Shown here piece after piece: positions 36,678 to 45,133 of a stretch of DNA of 64,000 bases (its first letter is position 1; each line of letters opens with the position of its first letter). Source of the stretch: an uncultured Chitinophagaceae bacterium (GTDB taxonomy: Bacteria; Bacteroidota; Bacteroidia; Chitinophagales; Chitinophagaceae); assembly GCA_937862815.1 (NCBI GenBank), contig CALMED010000024.1, positions 62,001 through 126,000 of the forward strand, read 5' to 3'. The notes below the pieces were generated by a model. It did not search any database and had not been told where the DNA came from. It worked only from the letters and a program-made list of their open reading frames with translations. A program made the position numbers and the translations under genes.

Positions 36678-37883
36678 TTGCAGGAACAACCCCGCTTACT
36701 CTTTATTCTCAACCGGCTCGCCATTGGCGGTCCGGCTGCCAATACGCTGGCCCTGGCCGCCGCTCTCAGCCACCGCTTCCGGATCCTGCTGGTGGCGGGA
36801 GAACCCCTGCCCGGCGAACAATCGGCCGCTCACCTGCTGCACGAATACAAAGGATTTGAGGTGCAGATGCTGCCTGCCTTCCGCCGCTCGCTGGCGCCGT
36901 ACTACGACTGGCAGGCCTATCACCGGCTTTTACGCATCATACGGGAATTCCGGCCGCAAATTGTGCACACCCATGGCTCCAAGCCGGGACTGCTGGGTCG
37001 CCTGGCAGCCCACCGCAGCGGTGTACCTGTGATTGTACATACGTTTCACGGGCACGTGTTCGAAGGTTATTTCGGACCCCTGATAACCGACGCGATTGTG
37101 CGGCTGGAACGCTGGCTGGCCCGTCGCACCACGGCCCTCATTGCCATCAATGACCAACTCCAGCACGACCTTACGCAGCACTACCGCGTTGCCCCTTTTG
37201 AGCAGGTTTACCTGAACCGCCTGGGAATCGAGTGGGAGCGGATGCAGGATTCTGCTGGTACCCTGCGGCAGGAATTCCGTCAGGAAATGCAACTGCAGGA
37301 AGAGGAAACGGCGGTGACCATCATAGGCCGCCTGGTACCGGTGAAGCAGCACAAGCTTTTTGTGGAGTTGGCCCAACAGGTACTACAAAAGAAAACGGCG
37401 GGGCAAGCGTTCCGCTTCTTCATTGTAGGGGATGGCGAAGGAAAAGCCGGCCTGCAGGAGTTACTCCGGCAGAAAAGACTCAGCTATGAGGAACCCGGAC
37501 CGTCATTCAGGTCCGAAGCCTCCTTTGTCTTTACCTCCTGGCGCACCGATATGCAACGCGTACTCGCCGGTACCGACATCCTGGTACTTACGTCGCTGAA
37601 CGAAGGCACCCCGGTATCCATCCTCGAAGCCCTGGCAGCAGCCCGACCCGTAGTGGCCACCGGGGTGGGAGGGATCCCCGAATTACTGCACCGCTCCGGC
37701 GGCGGGTTTGCCTGTACAGACGCGGCCGAAATGGTGCAACACCTCCTGCGGCTGGCTGCACACCCGGAGGAACGGCAGGAGCGGGGCAGGCGGGGTTCTT
37801 TATTTATAAAAGCTTCATTGTCAATTAATAAGCAGGCAGAAGGCCTGGCCCAATTGTATGCGGGCTGGCTTAAAAAGAGGTAA
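36678..37883 (+). CDS. GT4 family glycosyltransferase, TTG start
   Basis: 401 residues with TTG as the only plausible start, directly after the phosphatase stop. FILNRLAIGGPAANTLALAAAL, VHTHGSKPGLLGRLAAHRSGVPVIVHTFHGH and the donor half (ITIIGRLVPVKQHKLFVELAQ-like segment, SLNEGTPVSILEALAAARPVVAT) are canonical GT4 features. It ends the polysaccharide locus on this side; a weak AT-rich hairpin without a T-run (37886-37904) follows. Confidence 0.87.
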   Translation: MQEQPRLLFILNRLAIGGPAANTLALAAALSHRFRILLVAGEPLPGEQSAAHLLHEYKGFEVQMLPAFRRSLAPYYDWQAYHRLLRIIREFRPQIVHTHGSKPGLLGRLAAHRSGVPVIVHTFHGHVFEGYFGPLITDAIVRLERWLARRTTALIAINDQLQHDLTQHYRVAPFEQVYLNRLGIEWERMQDSAGTLRQEFRQEMQLQEEETAVTIIGRLVPVKQHKLFVELAQQVLQKKTAGQAFRFFIVGDGEGKAGLQELLRQKRLSYEEPGPSFRSEASFVFTSWRTDMQRVLAGTDILVLTSLNEGTPVSILEALAAARPVVATGVGGIPELLHRSGGGFACTDAAEMVQHLLRLAAHPEERQERGRRGSLFIKASLSINKQAEGLAQLYAGWLKKR

Positions 37884-37949
37884 GTAAAAGATAATCAATC
37901 TTTTATCACTTTAAAATTGAAAATTCTTTGTTTAACTTCACCGGGACGA

Positions 37950-37964
37950 TTGATGTATAATCAA
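37950..37964. promoter_or_regulatory. Small palindrome before the CarH-like gene
   Basis: TTGAT-GTATA-ATCAA is a 5-bp inverted repeat, 65 bases before the MerR-type gene. It could be an autoregulatory operator, but short AT palindromes occur by chance. Confidence 0.25.
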
Positions 37965-38029
37965 ATAACAATCAGCCGTTTAAATTTTTGAATGCAACTT
38001 TTTTCTTTCTGAATTGTAAATAAGATTGT

Positions 38030-38914
38030 ATGAACAAGTTTACAATTAAGGACCTGGAGAACCTGAGCGGAATTAAAGCGCATACCATCCGCATTTGGGA
38101 ACAGCGTTATACATTCCTGAAGCCGCAGCGTACGGCCACCAACATCCGCTATTACAGCAACCAGGAGCTGAAAACCCTGCTCAATATATCGTTGCTGAAT
38201 AAATACGGGTACAAGATCTCCCACATCAACCGGATGAACGACGACGAACTCCGGGATAAGCTGCTCACCCTGACCGGTGCCCAGGCCCAGCAGGAACGCA
38301 TTGTGAATGAACTGATCCAGAACATGGTGGATCTGAACATAGAAGAGTTTGAGCGGGTATTGGATAGTTTTATCCTGAGCCGGGGAATCGAAAAGACCAT
38401 TAATTACATCATCTTTCCCTTTATGGAAAGGATCGGGATCCTCTGGCTCACCGATCACATCAATCCCGCCCAGGAACACCTGATCACCAACATCATCCGC
38501 CAGAAGATCATCGTGGGGATTGAAAATATTGTAACTCCGCTCGACCTTAAAACCAAGGTACTGCTCTTTATGCCCGAAAACGAACACCACGAACTCGGGC
38601 TCCTCTACCTGCAATACCTCTTGAAAAGCAGGGGCGTAAAGACCATCTACCTGGGCGCCAACGTACCGCTCAGCGACCTGGAGTTTGTTGTGGATCTGAA
38701 AAAGCCCGATTATGTGTACACGCACCTCACCACGGTAATGAAGGAGTTTAATTTTGAAAAGTTTCTGAATCACATCAAAACCCGCATCACCGGCAAACCG
38801 GTATTGATTTCCGGTTTACTCTCCCAGTCTTTCGATAAAAAAGCGCCGTCCGGCAATATCCGCTTCCTCAAATCCCTGCAGGAAGTAAACGAATTTATCA
38901 CCACACTGAGCTAA
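38030..38914 (+). CDS. MerR-family regulator with cobalamin-binding domain (CarH/LitR-like photoreceptor)
   Basis: 294 residues. An N-terminal MerR helix-turn-helix (about 1-70, with GIKAHTIRIWEQRYTFLKPQRT) leads to a four-helix bundle carrying W139-x9-E149-H150 and a B12-binding domain with E185-x-H187-x-x-G190. In CarH these elements hold adenosylcobalamin, His being the lower ligand. The dark tetramer represses carotenoid genes and light dissociates it. The carotenoid operon begins 167 bases downstream behind an ECF sigma gene, the arrangement known from LitR-controlled clusters. Light control is inferred from the intact motifs. Confidence 0.9.
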   Translation: MNKFTIKDLENLSGIKAHTIRIWEQRYTFLKPQRTATNIRYYSNQELKTLLNISLLNKYGYKISHINRMNDDELRDKLLTLTGAQAQQERIVNELIQNMVDLNIEEFERVLDSFILSRGIEKTINYIIFPFMERIGILWLTDHINPAQEHLITNIIRQKIIVGIENIVTPLDLKTKVLLFMPENEHHELGLLYLQYLLKSRGVKTIYLGANVPLSDLEFVVDLKKPDYVYTHLTTVMKEFNFEKFLNHIKTRITGKPVLISGLLSQSFDKKAPSGNIRFLKSLQEVNEFITTLS

Positions 38915-38937
38915 GTAGCAGACTATCAATGCATTCC

Positions 38938-38967
38938 AAAGCCCGCCCCTGATGGCGGGCTTTTTTT
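38938..38967 (+). terminator. Intrinsic terminator after the CarH-like gene
   Basis: GCCCGCC (38941-38947) and GGCGGGC (38954-38960) form a perfect stem around a 6-nt loop, extended by AAA/TTT and followed by seven T. It separates the regulator from the sigma factor operon. Confidence 0.88.
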
Positions 38968-38977
38968 ATAGCCATCC

Positions 38978-39063
38978 GGAATATTTTGTTTTACGTTTTA
39001 AAAAAAATATTAAACAAAAAACTTGGAGATTACGGAATATTGTGTTTAAATTTGACATCACAA
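38978..39063 (+). promoter_or_regulatory. Promoter/operator region of the sigma factor and carotenoid operon
   Basis: A -7 box TAAATTTG (39047-39054) fits TAnnTTTG, with TTG at 39023-39025 as a -33 candidate (21-base spacer). GGAATATT occurs twice, at 38978 and 39034, each followed by a TGTTT-containing stretch, 56 bases apart. TTGTG-N14-CACAA (39040-39044, 39059-39063) straddles the -7 box and could be an operator for the CarH-like repressor. The GGAA cores could also be ECF -35 elements for autoregulation. All roles are inferred. Confidence 0.45.
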
Positions 39064-39081
39064 CAATTAAACAGAAACGGT

Positions 39082-39582
39082 ATGTCTAACGTAGAGTTCA
39101 ACCAGATGCTGGTCAGCAACACAGAGTTCCTCAAGCCCTTCGCCTTCACGCTCACCCGTGACAATGAAACCGCAAAGGACCTGTTGCAGGAAACCTTGTA
39201 CCGGGCCATCGCCAACAAGGAGAAATACCATGTGGGCACCAACATTAAGGCCTGGCTCTACACCATTATGCGGAACATTTTCATCAACAACTACCGCCGC
39301 AAAGTCAAGCAGAACACCATTTTCGACTCCACCCCCAACGACTTTTTTCTCAATTACCAGCAGGCTACCGTACCCAACGGGGCCGAATCGAATCTCAAAA
39401 TGAAAGAGATTCAGACGGCCATTGCCAACCTCCCCGAAATATTCAAGAATCCGTTCCTGCTGTATTTCGAAGGGTTCAAGTACCACGAAATCGCCGATAT
39501 GCTGCAGGAACCCCTGGGCACCATTAAAAGCCGTATCCATTTTGCCCGTAAATTGCTGAAGGAACAAATCAGCAGAAACTAA
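39082..39582 (+). CDS. ECF-type RNA polymerase sigma factor
   Basis: 166 residues. Region 2 reads LKPFAFTLTRDNETAKDLLQETLYRAI, then IKAWLYTIMRNIFINNYRR. Region 4 reads LPEIFKNPFLLYFEGFKYHEIADML, then GTIKSRIHFARKLL. I chose the ATG at 39082 because homologues start shortly before region 2; an in-frame ATG at 38986 would run through the promoter repeats. It sits between a CarH-like regulator and crtI (11-base gap), so it probably drives the carotenoid operon, as LitS does in actinomycetes. No anti-sigma gene is adjacent. Confidence 0.9.
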   Translation: MSNVEFNQMLVSNTEFLKPFAFTLTRDNETAKDLLQETLYRAIANKEKYHVGTNIKAWLYTIMRNIFINNYRRKVKQNTIFDSTPNDFFLNYQQATVPNGAESNLKMKEIQTAIANLPEIFKNPFLLYFEGFKYHEIADMLQEPLGTIKSRIHFARKLLKEQISRN

Positions 39583-39593
39583 AAATTGTACTG

Positions 39594-41069
39594 GTGCAGA
39601 AAGCAATTGTAATTGGCAGCGGTTTTGCTGGCATGGCAGCCGCATCTTTTCTGGCGAAAGACGGATTTGACGTAACCTTACTGGAGCAGCATCCGATTCC
39701 CGGTGGCCGGGCCCGCAAAATGGAAGTGGAAGGATTTACCTTCGACATGGGGCCCAGCTGGTACTGGATGCCCGATATCTTTGAACGGTACTTTAATCAG
39801 TTTGGAAAGAAAGTGGCTGATTATTACCAACTCGAACGCCTCGATCCTTCCTACCGCGTTTATTACAAAGACCGCCACCTGGATATTCCGGCCGACTTCA
39901 CCGCCCTGAAGTCTCTCTTTGATTCGCTGGAGCCGGGCAGCGGCGAACAGTTGGAAAAATTTATCCGCGAAGCGGCCTTCAAATACAAAGTGGGCATCAA
40001 CAAACTGGTGTTTAAGCCCGGACAATCACTCACCGAATTTCTCGATCTCGACTTACTTACCGGCATTTTCCGGCTGGACGTGTTTAATTCCATCAGTACC
40101 CATGTGCGCCGTCATTTTAAAAATCCCCTGTTGCGGGAGCTGATGGAATTTCCGGTGCTGTTCCTGGGAGCACTTCCGCAGAACATCCCCGCACTCTACA
40201 GCCTGATGAATTACGCCGATATCCAGCTGGGTACCTGGTACCCCATTGGCGGGATGTATAAAATTGTGAAAGGCATGTACCAGGTGGCACAGGAACAGGG
40301 TGTTCGTTTTCACTTCAATACGAAGGTGCAACAACTGGTGGTGGAAAACGGAACCATCAGCCGCGTGGTCACCAACCAGGGTGAGTTCACCGCCGATGTG
40401 GTGGTGAGTGGAGCCGATTACCACCATACGGAAAGTCAACTCCTTTCCGCATCCAACCGCAGTTATTCGGAGGCTTACTGGGAAAAGCGGGTGATGGCAC
40501 CTTCCTGCCTGTTGTATTACGTAGGGCTCAACAAGCGGCTGACCGGCCTCCGCCACCATGCGCTTTTCTTCGATACCGACTTCGGAAAGCACGGCCAGGA
40601 GATTTATACCCATCCCCAATGGCCCACCGACCCCTTGTTTTATGTGAGCGCCACCACCATAACCGACCCCTCCGGTGCTCCTGCCGGTTGCGAGAACCTC
40701 TTTTTTCTCATACCGGTAGCCGCGGGTCTTACCGGGGATACGGAAGTGCTCCGGGAACGGTACTTTCAGCAGATTCTGCAGCGTTTTGAAGCCCGTATCG
40801 GCCAGTCAGTTGCCAACCACATCGTGTACAAAAAGTCCTTCGCCGTGAGCGATTTTATCCACGATTACCATGCATTTAAAGGAAATGCATACGGTTTGGC
40901 GAACACTTTGCTCCAGACAGCTGTTTTAAAACCGGGTCTTCGCAGCAAAAAGGTGAGGAATTTGTTTTATACCGGGCAGCTTACGGTGCCCGGTCCGGGG
41001 GTGCCCCCCAGCCTCATCAGCGGGGAGGTGGTGGCAACAGCAGTGCGGAAATACGCGAAAAAAGCATAA
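39594..41069 (+). CDS. crtI: Phytoene desaturase
   Basis: 491 residues from a GTG start. The FAD-binding N-terminus IVIGSGFAGMAAASFLAKDG is followed by GGRARKMEVEGFTFDMGPSWYWMP. The C-terminus has the CrtI signature YTGQLTVPGPGVPPSLISGEVVA. It desaturates phytoene to lycopene at the membrane. It begins 11 bases after the sigma gene and 11 bases before crtB, in one apparent operon. Confidence 0.95.
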   Translation: MQKAIVIGSGFAGMAAASFLAKDGFDVTLLEQHPIPGGRARKMEVEGFTFDMGPSWYWMPDIFERYFNQFGKKVADYYQLERLDPSYRVYYKDRHLDIPADFTALKSLFDSLEPGSGEQLEKFIREAAFKYKVGINKLVFKPGQSLTEFLDLDLLTGIFRLDVFNSISTHVRRHFKNPLLRELMEFPVLFLGALPQNIPALYSLMNYADIQLGTWYPIGGMYKIVKGMYQVAQEQGVRFHFNTKVQQLVVENGTISRVVTNQGEFTADVVVSGADYHHTESQLLSASNRSYSEAYWEKRVMAPSCLLYYVGLNKRLTGLRHHALFFDTDFGKHGQEIYTHPQWPTDPLFYVSATTITDPSGAPAGCENLFFLIPVAAGLTGDTEVLRERYFQQILQRFEARIGQSVANHIVYKKSFAVSDFIHDYHAFKGNAYGLANTLLQTAVLKPGLRSKKVRNLFYTGQLTVPGPGVPPSLISGEVVATAVRKYAKKA

Positions 41070-41080
41070 ATTGTTCCCAT

Positions 41081-41917
41081 ATGATGCATCTCTTCCACGA
41101 CGTCAGCCAGGAATGCAGCCGCACTACCACGGAGCGGTACAGCACTTCCTTCTCATCGGCCATCCGCCTGTTACACGAGGATCTGCGTCAGCCTATCTAC
41201 AATATTTATGGCTTTGTCCGCTTCGCCGATGAAATTGTAGATACGTTTCACGGCCACAACAAAGAGGCACTTTTACAGAACTTCCGCAAGGAAACGTATG
41301 GTGCCATCCGCGACCGGATCAGTCTCAACCCCATCCTGCACAGCTTTCAACTCACCGTCAACAAATACAACATCGACCTTCACCTGGTGGATGCTTTCTT
41401 CAGGAGCATGGAAATGGATCTTGACCGGAAAGTGTACAACCAGGCCGGCTATAACGAATACATTTATGGAAGCGCTGAAGTGGTGGGGTTGATGTGCCTC
41501 TATGTTTTCCTCGATGGCAACCAGCAGGAGTACGAGCGCCTGCGTCCTCATGCCCGCTCCCTGGGAGCCGCCTTCCAGAAGGTGAATTTCCTGCGGGATG
41601 TGAAAGCCGATTATGCCCAGCTCGACCGCACCTACTTCCCGGGGCTCGACTTTGCCAATTTCACCGATCAGCAAAAGCAGGAAATTGAAGCCGATATACA
41701 ACGCGACTTCGATCATGCTTACGAAGGTATCCTGGAGCTGCCCAACCGCGCCCGGTTTGGCGTATATGTTGCGTTTAAATATTACCTGTCGCTCTTCCGC
41801 AAAATCAAACGCATGCAACCCGCCCGCATTTTGAATGAGCGGGTACGGATCCCTGACTACCACAAGGCCATGATCCTTCTGCGGGCCGGTGTACGCAACC
41901 AGCTCAATCTTTTTTAA
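41081..41917 (+). CDS. crtB: Phytoene synthase
   Basis: 278 residues of the squalene/phytoene synthase family. The two Asp-rich sites are visible: FVRFADEIVDTF and KVNFLRDVKADYAQLDRTYFP. It condenses two geranylgeranyl diphosphates to phytoene. No GGPP synthase gene lies in the window, so the precursor enzyme must be elsewhere. Coupled closely to crtI upstream and idi downstream. Confidence 0.95.
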   Translation: MMHLFHDVSQECSRTTTERYSTSFSSAIRLLHEDLRQPIYNIYGFVRFADEIVDTFHGHNKEALLQNFRKETYGAIRDRISLNPILHSFQLTVNKYNIDLHLVDAFFRSMEMDLDRKVYNQAGYNEYIYGSAEVVGLMCLYVFLDGNQQEYERLRPHARSLGAAFQKVNFLRDVKADYAQLDRTYFPGLDFANFTDQQKQEIEADIQRDFDHAYEGILELPNRARFGVYVAFKYYLSLFRKIKRMQPARILNERVRIPDYHKAMILLRAGVRNQLNLF

Positions 41918-41936
41918 ACCGCCGTCCCATCCCCCG

Positions 41937-42476
41937 ATGACCACGAATGAAGTAATTCTGGTAAACGAACAGGATGAGCCTGTCGGAACCATGGAAAAAA
42001 TTGCTGCCCACGAGCAGGCCCTCCTGCACCGGGCGTTCAGCATTTTTATATTCAATGGAAACGGCGAAATGCTGCTGCAGCAGCGGGCTATGCAGAAGTA
42101 CCACAGTCCCGGTCTCTGGACCAACGCCTGCTGCAGTCACCCCTTTCCCGGCGAAGACACCGGCGCTGCCGCCACCCGCCGCCTGCAGGAAGAACTGGGC
42201 TTTACCACGCCCTTGCAGAAAGCGTTTCACTTTACATACAAGGCACACTTCGATAACGGTCTTACGGAACATGAATTCGATCATGTTTACACCGGTACCT
42301 ACGATGGTCCGATGCAGCTCAACCCCGATGAAGTGAGTGCCGTATCCCATCAACCGGTGGAAGCCATTGCCGCCGATCTGCAACAGCACCCGGAGCGGTA
42401 CACCGCCTGGTTTGCCATTGCTTTTCCACGGCTGCTGGAGTGGATGAAGCAGCCTACCTTTACACATGCCCGATAA
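41937..42476 (+). CDS. idi: Isopentenyl-diphosphate delta-isomerase, type 1
   Basis: 179 residues of the Nudix-fold type 1 isomerase: LLHRAFSIFIFNGNGEMLLQQRA, the active-site Cys in WTNACCSHP, and a Nudix-type AATRRLQEELGF. It balances IPP and DMAPP for carotenoid synthesis. I chose the ATG at 41937, 19 bases after crtB; an in-frame ATG at 41889 lies inside crtB. It overlaps the next gene by 11 bases. Confidence 0.94.
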   Translation: MTTNEVILVNEQDEPVGTMEKIAAHEQALLHRAFSIFIFNGNGEMLLQQRAMQKYHSPGLWTNACCSHPFPGEDTGAAATRRLQEELGFTTPLQKAFHFTYKAHFDNGLTEHEFDHVYTGTYDGPMQLNPDEVSAVSHQPVEAIAADLQQHPERYTAWFAIAFPRLLEWMKQPTFTHAR

Positions 42477-43947
42477 GAAAGCCATTGTCATCGGAAGCGG
42501 AGTGGCCGGTATGGCGGCCGCCATCCGGCTGGCCATCCAGGGTTTTTCCGTGGATGTGTTCGAACGCAACGCCTATCCCGGCGGCAAACTCTCCTTGCTG
42601 GAAAAAGAAGGTTACCGCTTTGATGCCGGTCCTTCCCTCTTCACCCAACCCCACAACCTGGAACAACTCTTTGCGGAAGCCGGAGAGAACATTGCAGATT
42701 ATTTTCAATACCGGCAGGTGCCCCTTTCCTGTTCCTATTTTTTCGAGAACGGTAAAGTGGTGAATGCCTGGACTGACCCCCAGGCTTACGAAGCCGAACT
42801 GGTGGAGAAACTGGGCGAGCGGCCGGGTGCCCTGCAGACCTACCTGCGTGACAGTCAATCGCTGTACCAATCCATCGGCACCATCTTCCTCAACCATTCG
42901 CTGCACCGGCTCAGAACCTGGGTGCAGCCAGCCATACCCGGCGCCCTGGCCCGGGTGAAATGGCCCTATCTCTTCGGCTCCCTGCACCAGTACAACCGCT
43001 CCCGTTTTTCCACACCGGAGGCGGTGCAGATATTCGACCGCTATGCCACCTACAACGGCAGCGATCCTTACCAGACACCCGGCATGATGAGCCTCATTCC
43101 GCACCTCGAACTCAATGAAGGAACGTTTTATCCGGAAGGCGGCATGATCAGCATCACCCATGCCCTGTTGGCGCTGGCCGAAAAGAAAGGCGTACGTTTT
43201 CATTTCAACAGCCCGGCAGAGCGCATCATCGAAGACCGTGGCCGGGTGCGGGGAGTGGTGGTGCACCAGGAAAACCTGCCCGCCGATGTGGTGGTGAGCA
43301 ATGTGGACGTGTATTTCACCTACCGGCAACTGCTGCAACAACCGCAAAAAGCGGCACAACTGCTCAAACAGGAACGCAGCTGCAGCGGTATGATTTTCTA
43401 CTGGGGTATGAAAGAAAGCTTTCCCGGCCTGCACCTGCATAACATTTTCTTCAGCCGTGAATACCGGCAGGAATTTGACAGCATCTTCCGCAAAAAGCAG
43501 CTGTTCCCGGATCCCACCGTGTACGTCAACATCACCTCCAAGCTGGAACCCGCTCATGCGCCGGAAGGTGGTGAGAACTGGTTCGTGCTCATCAATGCGC
43601 CGGCCAATACTTCCAAAGATGTTTCGGACCAACGGCAACAACTCCGCCAATGGGTGCTGCAGAAACTGTCTCGGTTACTGCAAAGGGACGTGGAAGCAGC
43701 CATTGCCGTGGAGGACTACCTCGATCCGCAGCGCATTGAAACAAAAACCGGTTCCTACCTGGGTGCCCTGTACGGAACAAGCAGCAACAGCCGGATGGCT
43801 GCTTTTTTACGGCACCCCAATCACCGCTCCTCCGTCCGGGGGTTGTATTTTTGCGGCGGAAGCGTACATCCCGGCGGCGGCATTCCGCTCTGCTTTAAAA
43901 GCGCGGAGATCGTTGGACGCCTTGTCGCCTCCGGTATTCATCACTGA
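42466..43947 (+). CDS. CrtD-like carotenoid 3,4-desaturase (CrtI family)
   Basis: 493 residues, a second CrtI-family flavoprotein: IVIGSGVAGMAAAIRLAIQG, GGKLSLLEKEGYRFDAGPSLFT and the C-terminal CGGSVHPGGGIPLCFKSAEIV. The last motif and the CruF-like neighbour point to a CrtD-type C-3',4' desaturase acting on 1'-hydroxylated carotenoids, rather than a second phytoene desaturase. Substrate is inferred from context. Confidence 0.85.
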   Translation: MPDKKAIVIGSGVAGMAAAIRLAIQGFSVDVFERNAYPGGKLSLLEKEGYRFDAGPSLFTQPHNLEQLFAEAGENIADYFQYRQVPLSCSYFFENGKVVNAWTDPQAYEAELVEKLGERPGALQTYLRDSQSLYQSIGTIFLNHSLHRLRTWVQPAIPGALARVKWPYLFGSLHQYNRSRFSTPEAVQIFDRYATYNGSDPYQTPGMMSLIPHLELNEGTFYPEGGMISITHALLALAEKKGVRFHFNSPAERIIEDRGRVRGVVVHQENLPADVVVSNVDVYFTYRQLLQQPQKAAQLLKQERSCSGMIFYWGMKESFPGLHLHNIFFSREYRQEFDSIFRKKQLFPDPTVYVNITSKLEPAHAPEGGENWFVLINAPANTSKDVSDQRQQLRQWVLQKLSRLLQRDVEAAIAVEDYLDPQRIETKTGSYLGALYGTSSNSRMAAFLRHPNHRSSVRGLYFCGGSVHPGGGIPLCFKSAEIVGRLVASGIHH

Positions 43948-43961
43948 ACGAATCAACAGCA

Positions 43962-44648
43962 TTGGAACAATCACGTAAAGTACAAATCGCCGCCGCCACG
44001 GCCCTCCTTTTCCATACCGTAGGACTGGTGGGCATGCTTTTTTTAAATCGTTCTCTTTTTGTGCAGCTCACACCGCTGAACATGCTCTTGTCCATGGCAT
44101 TGCTTTTCTGGACCCAGGAAGCCAGGGACCGCTCCTTCTATCTCTTCTTCGCCGTCTGTTTTTTTACCGGCATCCTCACCGAATATTCGGGCGTCAACTA
44201 CCAGCTTCTCTTCGGTTATTATGTGTATGGTGAAGCCCTGGGTCCGCAGGTGGGTCATGTACCCCTGATCATCGGAGTGAACTGGTTCATTATGATGATG
44301 TGCTGCGGCATTACGGTTCGCTTGTTGCTGAACGCGGCCTGGAACCGGCTGCGCCCGAAGGACCAATCCCCGCGCTCGGATGTGGGCTTCTGGGCCATCG
44401 TCATTGACGGCGCCCTGCTGGCAACGCTGTTCGACTGGCTCATGGAACCGGTGGCGGTGAAACTCGGCTTCTGGACCTGGCTCGGCGGTGAAGGTATTCC
44501 CTTTAAAAATTACTGGAGCTGGTTCCTTGTGAGCGCCTTCCTGCTCTACCTCTTCCGCCGGTTCCCCTTCCCCAAAACCAACCAATTCGCAGTACATTTG
44601 TTATTGATCCAATCGCTGTTTTTTCTCATCTTAAGAATGTTTCTATGA
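43962..44648 (+). CDS. cruF: CruF-like carotenoid 1,2-hydratase
   Basis: 228 residues with about six or seven membrane helices. FFTGILTEYSGVNYQLLFGYYVYG and LFDWLMEPVAVKLGFWTW match the DUF422/CruF family, which adds water across the psi-end C-1',2' double bond of monocyclic carotenoids. The only nearby start is TTG at 43962, 14 bases after the CrtD-like gene; the next ATG lies well inside the first helix. It overlaps crtZ by 4 bases (ATGA). Confidence 0.88.
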   Translation: MEQSRKVQIAAATALLFHTVGLVGMLFLNRSLFVQLTPLNMLLSMALLFWTQEARDRSFYLFFAVCFFTGILTEYSGVNYQLLFGYYVYGEALGPQVGHVPLIIGVNWFIMMMCCGITVRLLLNAAWNRLRPKDQSPRSDVGFWAIVIDGALLATLFDWLMEPVAVKLGFWTWLGGEGIPFKNYWSWFLVSAFLLYLFRRFPFPKTNQFAVHLLLIQSLFFLILRMFL

Positions 44649-45127
44649 GTTTGTTTTTTTACATCCTGCTGGCCTTTGTTGTGTTTGGCATCATGGAAGG
44701 CATTACCTGGCTCACCCACAAGTATGTGATGCACGGCTTCCTGTGGTACCTGCACGAAGATCATCACCAGCCGAAGGGGCACCTGTTTGAGAAGAACGAC
44801 GCCTTCTTCCTCATTTTCGCCATTCCCAGCTGGCTCTGCATCATGCTCGGCCTGATGAACGGGGTGTACTGGGTGGTGAGCATCGGTGCCGGCATTGCGA
44901 TGTACGGCCTGGCCTACTTTATTGTACACGATATCATCATCCACCAGCGCTTTAAACTCTTCAGCCGCTGGAACAGCACCTATGTGCGGGCCATCCGCTG
45001 GGCGCATAAGATGCACCACAAGCACATGGACAAAGAAGACGGCGAAAGTTTCGGCATGCTGCTGGTGCACAAAAAATACTGGGAAAAAGTGCGGAAAGAA
45101 AAGCAATTGAACCCCCATATTAAATAG
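44645..45127 (+). CDS. crtZ: Beta-carotene hydroxylase
   Basis: 160 residues of the membrane fatty-acid hydroxylase superfamily. The diiron histidines are in HKYVMHGFLWYLHEDHH, HDIIIHQRF and HKMHHKHMD. CrtZ hydroxylates C-3 of beta-ionone rings. With one cyclised end and a CruF-modified open end, a 3,1'-dihydroxy product is expected. Translationally coupled to the hydratase gene. Confidence 0.93.
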   Translation: MSLFFYILLAFVVFGIMEGITWLTHKYVMHGFLWYLHEDHHQPKGHLFEKNDAFFLIFAIPSWLCIMLGLMNGVYWVVSIGAGIAMYGLAYFIVHDIIIHQRFKLFSRWNSTYVRAIRWAHKMHHKHMDKEDGESFGMLLVHKKYWEKVRKEKQLNPHIK

Positions 45128-45133
45128 GTCCCT

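Noticed and set aside
37886..37904. AAAAGAT/ATCTTTT hairpin after the polysaccharide locus as a terminator
   Set aside because: Stem is short and AT-rich, with no following T-run; support is too weak.
42460..43650. 396-residue minus-strand open frame
   Set aside because: It lies fully opposite the CrtD-like gene, which has clear flavoprotein motifs at both ends. Shadow of GC-rich coding DNA.
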